DNA of 64,000 nt from Hexactinellida sp. DTS-2022 (Eukaryota > Porifera > Hexactinellida). This document shows, one piece after another, positions 43,467 to 53,213 of this stretch (positions within the stretch are counted from its first letter, which is position 1; each line of letters begins with the position of its first letter). A program made the translations under genes and the position numbers. The stretch spans positions 1,550,001-1,614,000 of the forward strand of contig JAPNXP010000007.1 of assembly GCA_028753945.1 (NCBI GenBank), in the 5' to 3' direction. The notes below the pieces were generated by a model that did not search any database, had not been told where the DNA came from, and saw only the letters and a program-made list of their open reading frames with translations.

Positions 43467-43770
43467 GGAAATCATAAATATTGTTAATACGTGTAACGTG
43501 ACAACTATCGCGTGAAGAAAACTAATAATACACCAAAGTTTCATTAATTATGCCAATCAAAATAGAGTCTACAATTGTTATAACGAATCCGAACCAATTC
43601 TAAATGTATTATAATACAAAATGACTTAAGCAACCTCCTTAGCTTGCTTAAAGTTCGTACGTAAATTCGAACTTAAGTAGGAACTGAAATCTTAGTGGAT
43701 ACGACTTAAGTTCAACTTAGTACTTAAGTCGTAGTTCGAACTTAAATTCTTTGTAAATACGGCCACACAT
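43467..43770 (+). repeat. PIF-Harbinger-type terminal region
   Basis: ATAACGAATCCGAA, TAATACAAAATGAC, TTAAGCAACCTC and the TTCGAACTTAAG-type repeats end in TAAATACGGCC. It is collinear with 9700-9763 plus 10484-10624 and lacks the 720-bp TTAA element found there. Confidence 0.65.
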
Positions 43771-44179
43771 GAGCTTGACAATCATAATAGTGAATTTACA
43801 CGATAGTAATTGGCAACATTTTTGAGAAAAAGTGAAACATGCATATAGGTGGCTGATTCAATATTATAAAGTATTGTGAACTTCTAGGTTATCGTTCGCT
43901 GCAAAGCGAATTGAATGTTTAAAATGATGTATTTAGTCTTGTTAAATGAAGATTTGACAATTGATTTTCAATAAATTTACAACAAGTTTGTTATGTTTTA
44001 CGACATTGAAGTAAAGTTGAAAGTAAAATAGGTACCTAAAATTACACGCCACAAAGCTCTAGTAAGTATGACTCATTTTATTCGACATAGTTGTTAAAGA
44101 TGTATAGATTCATCTTCAACAAAGCCACATTGATAAGTATGGAATTCCAAACAAATACTAATAAAAATATTTGAGTACC
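43771..44179. other. No gene recognised
   Basis: AT-rich. TCGTTCGCTGCAAAGCGAAT near 43892 is a short Helitron-like hairpin phrase. Confidence 0.3.
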
Positions 44180-44624
44180 TTAATTCCGACGACTGAACTG
44201 GAACTCGGTTGGACGTTGATCATTTGCTGGGTGACGTCTTCACTTCCTACTTTTCTTCTCATTCCGATATACGTTGGGCACATCGGGAGCATCCATAATT
44301 GACGTATAGTAAACATAACCTATCTGATGAATATGTCCGCTGCTCGGTGGTGTACGATATTGTCGGAAGCACCTGGGATTCGTCTAAAAGCTGTGTGGTC
44401 CCAAACATGTTTAATTCTATTAGTGTTAGTTCAATCAGTATGATGTCATCGTCTTCGACAGTTCCAGAGGAGTTTAAACGTTTTCCGGTTCTTCTAGATT
44501 CAGTAAAGCTAGCATCAACTTTTGACTTGGCAGCTAACTTCAGGTTATTCTAATTCTTCCTTATGTCTTCTACACCTCTGGTATTTTCCATGCATCGCAT
44601 TTACTTTGCATGCAACGGTATTCC
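44180..44624 (-). pseudogene. MSANT-like (Harbinger) protein, central fragment
   Basis: It is collinear with 11340-11800: CTCGGTTGGACGTTGATC, TGCTGGGTGACGTCTTC, GGAGCATCCATAATTGACGT and CATCAACTTTTGACTTGGCAGCTAACTTC-type blocks (the last in two parts). Many indels remove the frame; plus-strand frames here are shadows. It ends abruptly at the microsatellite, exactly where the Lys-rich region of the 11.8 kb copy begins. Confidence 0.7.
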
Positions 44625-44867
44625 ACATACATACATACATACATACATACATACATACATACATACATACATACATACATACATACATACATACATACAT
44701 ACATACATACATACATACATACATACATACATACATACATACATACATACATACATACATACATACATACATACATACATACATACATACATACATACAT
44801 ACATACATACATACATACATACATACATACATACATACATACATACATACATACATACATACATACA
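44625..44867. repeat. (ATAC)n microsatellite, about 60 uninterrupted units
   Basis: Perfect ACAT/ATAC repeats over 243 bases. All six frames are open across it (IHTY or MYVC repeats), which explains the overlapping frames of 87-123 residues on both strands. None is a gene. Confidence 0.98.
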
Positions 44868-44947
44868 AACAGGTTTGTTTTTAACAGTACAGTCAATATA
44901 TTATAGAATAAATCTTAAAGTCCTATCCCAATAATGGCAAATTACGA

Positions 44948-46172
44948 AATTATTGAAGGTTGTCGCTGAAGGTATCCGATATTTAAGATGCACTGAATTC
45001 AAGGTGAGTTGTCCTGGACGAGCGAAAATATCTTCAGACATGATTTCAATTACAAATGAACACAAAAATCATTAAGAATCCGAAACAAATGTCGAAATTA
45101 GATAGTTATTAACTAAAGTTAAACGAAAAAGCTGAAAATTCGAAGGGACCGCTTCGTGAACTTTTCGATGAAGATGTCAATGAGTCTAAAGTAGGCGAAT
45201 ATATTAGCTTTGCACGATTGGAGAATACTATGTATAAAAGAAGAAGATTAAACAGACCACAGATTCCCTTGAAAGCAGAAGACGCGATTTCTTTAATGCA
45301 AACTTGCAATGACGAATTCAAAATATATCATTATTTTTCAATTAATGGAACATTGCCAGGTGAGATGACGATTGGATTTACGAGTCCTAAATGGATATGT
45401 GCTCTACAGTCAGGCGGAGATGCAACACTATTGCAGGCTGATGCTACATTTTTGTAGCCCCTAATCAATTCAAACAACTGTTGAATATTTTCCTGGAGTA
45501 CAAGCCCCGTTCCTCACCAGCAATTCACATTGTGATGACAAAAAAGACAGCCACGCTATATGATTGAGTTGTAGATAAAATAAAGAGATGGTACCATTTA
45601 CTGCAACTAGGATAATGACAGACTATGAAAGAGAGCTATTCAATTCTTTATCTTCAGGCTTTCACAATGCAGCAGTTAGTAGTTGTAATTTCATCACGAC
45701 CAAGCACTTTACAAAACTGGAATACTAAAAAATGGATTGGCGACTCTATATACTTCACATCAGGTATTCAGAAAGTGGGCTGAACAGTTAATGTGTTTGC
45801 CTCTTCTTCCATGTAATCAAATCATGGAGATGTTTAACTACCTCAAACCCAAGATACCTGATTTACCAACATCAGAGAATGAAAAAGAAAGAAACTAATC
45901 AGATACTAGAACGATTCTGGTTTGAACAAATAGGCCCTTCAAGACTCTCTGTATTCCAGAATGACAAACGCACAAGTAATGACCTCGAGAGTTTTCACGG
46001 TGAATTGAAAATAAAAATTTGCTTACATAATCCTAATTATTGGAGCTTTATAACAAAAATGAATCAAGTGGTTAAAACTACAGAGATAGATATAGAGAGA
46101 ATTGATAACAACATCCCTATTCGCAGTAATGCCACACCTGAAGCACTCCATAAAAATAGAGTTATCCAAGCC
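44948..46172 (+). pseudogene. FLYWCH-MULE transposase, N-terminal and central part
   Basis: 44948-45075 reads VAEGIRYLRCTEFKVSCPGR, AKISSDMISITNEHKNH, a C-C-H-H layout like FLYWCH fingers of animal MULEs. 45113-45455 (no in-frame stop) ends DATLLQADATF, the catalytic-Asp 'DGTF'-type motif. A shift then gives APNQFKQLLNIFLEYK and HIVMTKKTATLYD. MTDYERELFNSL follows near 45618 (second Asp region), then SGFHNAAVSSCNF. From 45880 an open frame gives ILERFWFEQIG, NDKRTSNDLESFHGELKIKI, PNYWSFI, the MULE 'NN-(L/V)ES-H' block. It stops at 46172, where a hAT element inserts; the protein resumes in frame at 48774. Four or more shifts or stops make it inactive. Confidence 0.8.
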
Positions 46173-46341
46173 CAGGCGCGGCGCCAGGTTTATCGAAGAG
46201 GGGGGGGGGGCAGCCAATTTTTCGGGGGTGGGGGGGGCAAGATTTTATCAAACCAAATCCTTGTACCATAATCTATAAATTCTTAAAACAAATCGGACAG
46301 GCATAATTAACAATTCAGAATATGTAATGTCATAAATGTGC

Positions 46342-48318
46342 CTATTTAAGTACTATCCTTCGATTTTTCTCCATGAATCTGTCGATGATCGCTTCCGTCT
46401 TAATCTTGTGAAGCTCCTCCCTGTTGATAGTCAACACAGCTAGGTCACTAGATCGCTGATCGGAAATAGTCTGTCTGAGGTACATATTGATTCGGCGTAA
46501 AGCACTGAATGAGCGCTCACTTGAGGCACTTGTTATTGGAAGTGTGATGCCTATCTTTACAGCTTGGTGGATCCGGAAGAAGACGCGGTTGTGTGGGAGA
46601 AGGAAGTTGTAGAGCTCCAGTAGGTCTTTGGGGAGATCTTCACCACCGCGGCGAAACATGTCCTTAAGGAGGATGATTTCCGACATAAGGGGTCTCGAAT
46701 CTTCATCAATTAATCCATAGTGCCTACAGAACTTTGTAATGGAGGTATGTTCGCCGAAACTCTCACTACTGGGTTCATAGATACAACTCCACTATACACA
46801 ACCTGATTTTCAATATTTAGGAACCGCTTATCCAGCTCATCCGTCACCCTCTGACATACGGGTAAGAAAACGCGTTTGAGGTGATCATCCTTCCCTATAA
46901 AGTTACCACCGTGGTCTGAACCATCGGAACGGGCCCGACGAATCCTTCGCTGAGATAGAGCCGGAATGTCGCAGTCGGCGATGATCTTCTGTGCCTCCTC
47001 CCAAATCTCGTCCCAGATAAGGTCTACATTCGGAGGACACATTCGGAGCATTCGGAGGGGTTAGACAGACTGGGAATTTCCCAAATCCGCGAGCCATGAT
47101 AGATCTTCTTCTGAGCAGCAACAAACTTAACATGAACTACACTTGTACAATTGTAGAGAGGAAGTTGTGAATCCGCTGTAATAAAGCGAAAATGTCTGCC
47201 ACCCGTCCTATCGCGCCAGCCACGTCCACCACCACCAAGTTCAAGCGATGGGCAAAGCAATGAATGTAAATCGCACGAGCGAAATGCTCTTTGATGCGCT
47301 GTTGGACACCAGATAGGTGGCCACTCATTACAGAGGCACCGTCGTAACACTGTGCAACACATTGATCAATTGACACGCCGTTGTCGCGGAGGGTGTTGAG
47401 AATGGTGTCGCACAACGCCAGTGCGGAGAGATCACTGCAAGCTGTGAATTTGATAAATCGTTCCTTGATCTCGCCCCCCATTACGTATCGCAGGCACAGC
47501 GACAGCTGTTCAACTTTAGATAAATCTCTTGTCTCATCAGCTTGTAGAGTAAATACACCGGCTTCGTTTATTTCGCGGGCGATGTTCTCTGCTAGCAACG
47601 CTGCAGCGGACCGAAAAATATCGTCCTGAATGGTGTGATGGGTGTACTTGGAATTGTCTGGGCCATCAGTGAGACGGGTGAGAACAATGGGGTCATACTC
47701 AGCGAACAGTTCCAGGAAAGCTAGGAAGTTGCAACGGTTGTGACTAGGGATTTCAGTGTCTGCAGTTTCCCTATGGCCCCTGAGGGATATACCCTGCTTC
47801 TCGCAAATGAGAACCGTCTTCACCACACACCCAAGGTAGTGTTTGTTTTCTCTCACTAACTCTTCATGTGCATGATCCAGCTCTGTAGAAATTGTCTGTC
47901 CAGTCTCCTTGGAGCGTTTGTAGTTTATCCACCGCTGCAAAGCTAGTATGTGGGCATCACTGCAGAAATGATCCTTGATTTTGTCAGCCCCTTTTTTGAA
48001 GTTCGACATACCCCCATAACGAAACCGGGAAGTGCTTGTGTGAGCGAAATGACGACAGGCGAAGCAGTAGATAGCATTGTCCTTTTGGGAGTACTCCAGC
48101 CAGGGGTTGGACCGATACCAAGAAGACTGAAACTTTCGTCCGTCCTGCTCGGGGAAACTCCTCAGAAAAGGCTGCATTGGGTTGCAATCCGTGTCTTGAA
48201 TAAAGTCAGACGGTCCAAGAACGAGCGTACGCGCCTTCTTGGAGGCTGAAGGCTCTAATGCATCGTGACTGGCCACCGCACCTGCACCATCCACATGGGT
48301 TTTGAAAAACTCTTCCAT
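46342..48318 (-). pseudogene. ZMYM1/TTF-finger hAT transposase (DUF4371 type), frameshifted
   Basis: The start at 48318 (MEEFFKTHVDGAGAV) opens a 393-residue frame. It contains a TTF-type zinc finger: FQSSWYRSNPWLEYSQKDNA, YCFACRHFAHTS, NFKKGADKIKDHFCSDAH. Then follows a DUF4371-like RNase H region: LQADETRDLSKVEQLSLCLR (first Asp), CVAQCYDGASVMSG (second Asp), AIYIHCFAHRLNLVVV. After a shift near 47150: VHVKFVAAQKKIYH, IPSLS. A second frame from 47051 runs NVDLIWDEIWEEAQKII. From 46686 the C-terminal dimerisation domain reads LPITSASSERSFSALRRINM, YLRQTISDQRSSDLAVLTIN and stops at 46342. About two or three shifts separate long open stretches, so the decay is recent. Plus-strand frames at 47381 and 47950 are shadows. 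Confidence 0.9.
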
Positions 48319-48439
48319 TAGTAAGAAATTAACTAAAAAGTGAGGGTACGATTAATTAACTAATTAATAGAGAATTATGAATTGATTAAGACCTACAAAA
48401 AGTGATAGACGATGCATGCAATCAAAGTGACGAAAGATA

Positions 48440-48594
48440 TACAGGTAAACCTCCCAAAGCGGCACCCATCGGGATAATGATTTTGTGCCGCTTCTCGGAG
48501 GTTGCTCGTACAGGTAAACCTCCCAAAGCGGCACCCATCGGGAGAATGATTTTGTGCCGCTACTCGGAGCTGCCGCTTTGGGAGGTTACCTGTA
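48440..48594. mobile_element. 155-bp MITE with internal 69-base duplication
   Basis: The ends are TACAGGTAAACCTCCCAAAG and the complement of TACAGGTAACCTCCCAAAG. Units starting at 48440 and 48509 are direct copies (period 69) with two or three differences (GGGATAATG versus GGGAGAATG; GCTTCTCGG versus GCTACTCGG). It lies inside the hAT element upstream of its gene and may include promoter-proximal DNA. Confidence 0.7.
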
Positions 48595-48773
48595 TATTGC
48601 ATTTACTTCTAAGATAGTAAATGGGAGAGTATAAAACCCTCCCACTTTACTCGTGAATTACCATAGAATCATCCCTACATTTCAAAATCCTGCCCCTTGC
48701 GGGGGGGCAGGATTCCAAGCTAGGGGGGCAGCTGCCCCCCTGCCCCCCCTCTAGCGCCGCGCCTGTCCAAGAC

Positions 48774-49132
48774 CTCCAAAGAAAATTAATACAGGATGAG
48801 ATCAATTTAATCGATTACTTAGAAACCATATGTTATCAATAGAAAACAGATTTTATGAAATTAGGAAACATAGTCCCATCTACCATTGAGCAAGATGAAA
48901 TAGATGTAATTTCAGAAAGATAAGATTTTGAGATAGCTTTCAACGTAGGAGAACAGTCTAATGAAAGATTATGTCGAATATGTTTTCTCAATGAAGCAGA
49001 CACTCTGATCATGCCATGTCGGCATGCACAAACTTGTAAAGTTGTACTGAAATCATTACTATCTCAGAAGAGCTGAACAAGTGTCCCGTCTGTAGAGGAC
49101 CAATTCAACAATCTTTTCAAATATTCCTTTGA
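48774..49132 (+). pseudogene. MULE C-terminal part with RING finger
   Basis: Read in the frame that continues 46170 across the excised hAT: DLQRKLIQDEINLIDYLETI, two in-frame stops, VPSTIEQDEIDVISER, then ERLCRICFLNEADTLIMPCR, HAQTC. After a one-base shift CTEIITISEELNKCPVCRGP, IQQSF and a stop at 49130-49132. The pattern C-x2-C...C-x-H-x3-C-x2-C...C-P-x-C is a C3HC4 RING, of the compact C-terminal kind found in IAP and MIB E3 ubiquitin ligases. It would give the MULE protein a potential E3 module. The shift and stops show that it is dead here. Confidence 0.75.
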
Positions 49133-49747
49133 ATTGATGATATTTGATTGCCCTAATTTACTTTTAGGCTTCTGTTCTATAATTTTCTTTTCCTTTTCCT
49201 TCTCTAACCATTATCATTTTCCTTCCCTTAATACTTTTTTATCAAATACTCATTATTAAACTGAATAATTAGTAATGGGATAAATGAAATTAATGAATTT
49301 GCGAACCCATGGAACTATTTTTAATTGAAGTGGTATATATACTACACGTTCAATCTCTATTCCACACTTGAATACAATTCGGCCTTATTCCGATTTAAAT
49401 TCGGCCTTATTCCATTCTTGAATACAATTCGGCATTATTCCGGATTGACAATTCGGCTTTATTCCAGTTTCATATTCGGCCTTAACCAGTTTAAAATTCG
49501 GCTTTATTCAGTCAACTCGGATATAGTAGTACTTGATCATTCCAATATTCAAATTTATGTTTAGCTATTATACAACCATTGGCACAGTGTTTTACAGCAC
49601 GTTACTTTTCCCGATATTCTTCATTAAATTGTCACATGCATTAAAATGCCCAATTGCCTTTCTTGCTTAAACTTGTAGTATTGTATCCATATTATGTATA
49701 TCACATAATGTGTTTTATTCTTACCTATTTGTTATTAGAGTATAAGT
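49133..49747. other. Non-coding; AATTCGGCCTTATTCC short repeats
   Basis: Six to seven degenerate copies of ATTCGGC(C/T)TTATTCC lie between 49375 and 49515 (the 79-residue frame at 49325 is their translation). The rest is AT-rich. Confidence 0.55.
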
Positions 49748-49923
49748 CAGTGTTTCTTACGCCTTCAGCTTTCAAATTCAACTTCCGCACCCTTTAGCTT
49801 TCAAAATAAACTCTCGCACCAATGGTAAACGTAATATCGTTAATTTTCTACTATAAACAGAACTTGCACTCTTTTCCCACACCCCCCAGAATCGTACCTC
49901 GCACCCCTGGTTGAGAACCACTG
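49748..49923. mobile_element. 176-bp hAT-type MITE, perfect 8-bp TSD
   Basis: GTATAAGT at 49740-49747 and 49924-49931. The right end, complemented, is CAGTGGTTCTCAACCAGGGG, a terminus widespread in animal hAT MITEs; the left end is CAGTGTTTCTTACGCC. The interior has three CTCGCACC/TCCGCACC phrases. Confidence 0.87.
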
Positions 49924-50449
49924 GTATAAGTAATCAATTATGGCTACTCCAGTTACGAAGTGGCCCGGGGTGGCCCGGGTAAGTGCCTGATTTTTCAAAA
50001 GTGGCCCGGGAATAAAACTAATTGAAGAGCCCTGCTCTAAATCAACAACAATGAGACTATATGTATTATGAATGAGTTTATGTATGGAATATACGAAACT
50101 TGTATCAGTTCCTACAAAAAGCTATAATCTATCAACAAATTAATCATATTTCGTGAAGAATTCAGTGATTTTTGACTGAACCTGGGGAAGCTGCCAGATT
50201 CTGTCCTCAAGGTTAGCAATTTCAACTGGCGGTACATAGAGGATCTCGACATTATAGAGAATCTAATAATGGGGGCAAAATAACCCGATGAAAAACACAT
50301 TAAGAATACACATATTTGGATGGTCCAGGTGGCGAAAAAAACTAAATAATTCATATATATAAATTGTGTTATGAAGCAACAAGGAGAAGCAAGGAGGCAA
50401 AATAATCCGGGGAGGCAAAAAAAAACCCGATTTCGACTGTATAGATAGA
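49924..50449. other. Non-coding; GGCCCGGG repeats and an unpaired MITE end
   Basis: GTGGCCCGGG recurs three times at 49961-50010, followed by GAAGAGCCCTG at 50026, which looks like a hAT terminus without a found partner. Near 50430, AAACCCGATTTCGACTG|TA looks like a Tc1/mariner-type terminus. The 122-residue minus frame (50112-50480) crosses this and is not supported. Confidence 0.4.
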
Positions 50450-51218
50450 TATTATTATTTGAGGCCGATTCCAACTCCAAAAGAATAGAAATTTTTGATT
50501 AATGCGCGTATTGCGTATAAACGTATTATAAGTGATAACTTATACTTAATACGCTGTCCATCAGTACGTATTATATGCTAAATCTGAAAGTGGACGATTC
50601 ACAAATCTTATTTTTGGTTAATAGGGGTAACTTTTGGCGCCCGACAACATGTTGAGGTTTCCACCCGAAATATCTCACACATCATCAAGTTATGACGTCA
50701 TTAACACATTTTATAAGCATGACCATTCACTTAATTGCACATAATTCGCGCCCTCTAAGAGATGAAATCTGAGATTTTTAATAGAACATGATGAGGAGAC
50801 GTTGGTCACACCACATTCCACTATTTTAATCCACTATTAAGCCTATTACGTTTTATAAACAATGTTAGAACTTAGAAGTATAAATCTGCAGCGAAGCGAC
50901 CTAGCAAGCGAAGCACGCTAGCTATTGTAAATACAAGATGCTAATAAGTAATCACATTTGTACTATACTGTCTAAACTATGAATCGAATAACAATAAAAG
51001 AATAACAATTTAACCGAAAGTTGTTCAAAGCAAATCCTATGAGGGCCATATTATAATTATTGCAAACGTAAATAAGTAATATATTATACGTATTACACGT
51101 AATAAGTATCCAATAAAACACCTGTTAAACAAATAAGGAAATTAGCGACGTTAAATCAAAAGTAAAGTTAATACTTCAGTTCGAATTTAGTGCATAAATT
51201 CATAGTGAATACGGCTGC
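50450..51218 (+). repeat. PIF-Harbinger-type end region split by a Helitron
   Basis: GGCCGATTCCAACTCCAAAAG at the left matches 12881 and CATAGTGAATACGGC at the right matches 13064. Blocks on either side of the Helitron match 15870-16100. The right part has the TTCGAATTTAG-type repeats. Confidence 0.55.
50626..50921 (+). mobile_element. Helitron, 5' and part of the middle missing
   Basis: CTTTTGGCGCCCGACAAC, CTCACACATCATCAAGTTAT, CGCACATAATTCGCGCCC, then TCTGCAGCGAAGCGACC and CGAAGCACGCTAG at the end. The hairpin segment is deleted. The sister sequence near 15990-16010 (TTATTGTAAATATAAAATGC) continues across the insertion point. Confidence 0.6.
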
Positions 51219-51252
51219 TGATATCACAACAAATGAGCAAGTTCTCTTAATA

Positions 51253-51338
51253 CAGTCAATTCCACTTAATAGATTTCTCCGATTAATCGGGTCCAAGCAA
51301 CCTTGTCCCGAGGTGACTCTATTAAGCGGAGTCGACTG
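51253..51338. mobile_element. 86-bp pogo/Tigger-type MITE, TA-flanked
   Basis: The ends are CAGTCAATTCCACTTAATAG and the complement of CAGTCGACTCCGCTTAATAG, with TA on both sides. It is a minimal relative of 6909-7092. Confidence 0.82.
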
Positions 51339-51751
51339 TATTTCGTTTAGTCGATAAAAATCTTGAAGTTAAGGAAATTGTGGTTGTATTTTTTGACGAA
51401 TTCAATTTCTTCTGCACCTCTTTTGATGTTATTAAAGATCCAGCATTGTTCATGCTGGGTGACACGAATTTTGAAATTCGTGTCTCCCAGCATCCAGCAT
51501 TGACAAATTTATGATGATATCAAGAAAAGTGGATCTAGAAATATAATAGCAAATATATTTTTATGCTGAGACCGCCTTACATGACGGAATAAATCAAAGA
51601 TAGTCTTGATTAGCCTGCAAAAAGGTATATGAGCACGAATTAAATAATAACACCCTTGTTTCGAGATAGGTTTTTGATATATAATTTTAACACTAAACTT
51701 CTTCTAATTAAACGAAATCTTAGCCTAGTTTGTTTAAAAATTGTATTATAT
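51339..51751. other. No gene; short ATGCTGGGTGAC / GTCTCCCAGCAT inverted pair
   Basis: Around 51442-51497, CCAGCATTGTTCATGCTGGG and ACGAATTTTGAAATTCGTGTC give a small double hairpin. Nothing else was seen. Confidence 0.4.
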
Positions 51752-51970
51752 GCAGTGTACTCCCCTTAATCGGGACAGCCGCTTAACTTTAACAACTCCC
51801 TAAGGACCGAATCCTTTTCATAGAAGCCAATACAAAAAATTTCGGTTAATCGGGGCAAACTCTGCTTAATCGGGACAAACTCAACAAATTGGGTTCAGAA
51901 TTGTGCTCGCTCGATATAATATTCATATTGATCAGAACAAATTGTAATAATTTTGGCAATTCTGATGAAG
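51752..51970. mobile_element. Truncated pogo/Tigger-type MITE
   Basis: It is collinear with the left 60% of 2341-2711: CAGTGTACTCCCCTTAATCG, CCGAATCCTTTTCATAG, GCTCGCTCGATA, TTGATCAGAACAAATT, then it stops. It has no right TIR. Confidence 0.7.
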
Positions 51971-52162
51971 GCGTAAATAAGGCTTATTTTATTATTGATT
52001 TCCGTAAAATCGAAATTCACCAGGGATTATGACCTTGTGTTTCAGGGATTTTTTTTGGGTGCGGCCAGTGCCTCAAGTACCGCACCCTGGCTACGCTGAA
52101 TGTTAGCTACTTTGAAATTTGAATATTATACTTTTGCTTTGCTAGACCAAATATAGTACATA

Positions 52163-52625
52163 CAGTCGAACCTCCCCTATCCGGGCAGCCTCGTCCGGAG
52201 GGTGCCAGGATCTTAGAATTTTCCCGAATCTCGGAAAAAACCAAAAAGTTTACTGCATAATCAACTAGTGTTTATGGTCTGATGTCTCCAAAACTATTGT
52301 CGAGGGGGACTCTAGCCTGATGCGCATCCTCCGATCATCGAAACTTGGTATCACTTTACCCAAGGAGTTCAGAAATTTAAGAAATGAATTGTGTATAAAG
52401 CAGCGAAATTTCCATATGGCCAAATCCAAACCAAAATTTACTGCGCAGATAAGGGTCGTTAAATTTTAGTAACATGTTTGACATTCAAATCTGCAAAGAT
52501 AAACAAATTTGGGGCTAATAACCAAAAATAGGTGACTTAATTTTGAAATTTGAACTTATACTAAAATGTTGCCCGGATGAAGGAGGTGTACGGTTTTGGA
52601 GGGGCGGATCTTGGAGGTTTGACTG
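52163..52625. mobile_element. 463-bp pogo/Tigger-type element, TA-flanked
   Basis: The ends are CAGTCGAACCTCCCCTATCC and the complement of CAGTCAAACCTCCAAGATCC, with TA duplicated at 52161-52162 and 52626-52627. It has no transposase. Inside, about 52230-52340 has GC-balanced sequence of unknown origin. Confidence 0.82.
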
Positions 52626-52970
52626 TATATTGAATCAGCCAATGCAGTCCCAATCATGTCGATAGTAAATTGTAATATGACTAATAACTCAGCTTTGTAG
52701 GATGATTGTGAATTTGGCGAAGTATTTAACTGAGCACAGATCAAATCTAAATTTGAGGCCCTTCCCACAATTGGATTTGGCCAAAAATAAACACCTTAAA
52801 GGGAGATACGGACGTTTTTATTCTGGATAAAAATCTTTAAAAAATTCATTTTTTACATTATGTCTGAGCACTAAAAAATCTTTTGACAACAATTTTTCGA
52901 AAATGAATGTAAAACTTCGCATACATGTTTGTGACTAAGGGACGTTTCTTATGTCAAAATATTTCAAAAA

Positions 52971-53213
52971 GATATCAATATTCCTTATGAAACATAGCTT
53001 GGCAAAGTTGGACATGTATTTACTTCAGATTATATATTTCTATAAGCGCAGTATTCAACTGACTCTTGCACAGATCAAATCGAATTTAGAGTCCTTGCCA
53101 AATTGGATTTGTCCAAAAATTACACAGTTGAATACTGCGCTTATAGAAATATAAAATCTGAAGTAAATACATGTTCAACTTTGCCAAGCTATATTTCATA
53201 GGAATATTGATAT
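52971..53213. repeat. 243-bp hairpin with ~90-base arms
   Basis: The left arm 52971-53061 (GATATCAATATTCC ... AGCGCAGTATTCAACTG) is the near-exact complement of 53125-53213. The spacer of about 63 bases resembles the outer arm (GCACAGATCAAATCG, TTGCCAAATTGGATTTG). The 67- and 105-residue frames here are translations of the arms. Confidence 0.82.

Larger units (their letters stand above)
46173..48765 (-). mobile_element. 2.6 kb ZMYM1-type hAT transposon inside the MULE
   Basis: Flanks TCCAAGCC (46165-46172) and TCCAAGAC (48766-48773), 7/8 identical. The ends are CAGGCGCGGCGCCAG and the complement of CAGGCGCGGCGCTAG. G and C runs (GGGGGGGGCAGC; CTGCCCCCCCT-type) lie just inside both ends. It carries one minus-strand transposase gene and a small MITE in its 5' non-coding part. 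Confidence 0.92.

Noticed and set aside
44522-44934. Six overlapping frames of 87-123 residues rich in IHTY or MYVC
   Set aside because: They are translations of the ATAC microsatellite, which is open in all frames.
45879-46271. Treating the 130-residue frame as one protein
   Set aside because: Its last 30 or so residues are hAT terminal sequence; the real MULE frame continues at 48774.
47381-48249. Plus-strand frames of 82 and 99 residues
   Set aside because: They are antisense shadows of the hAT transposase gene on the minus strand.
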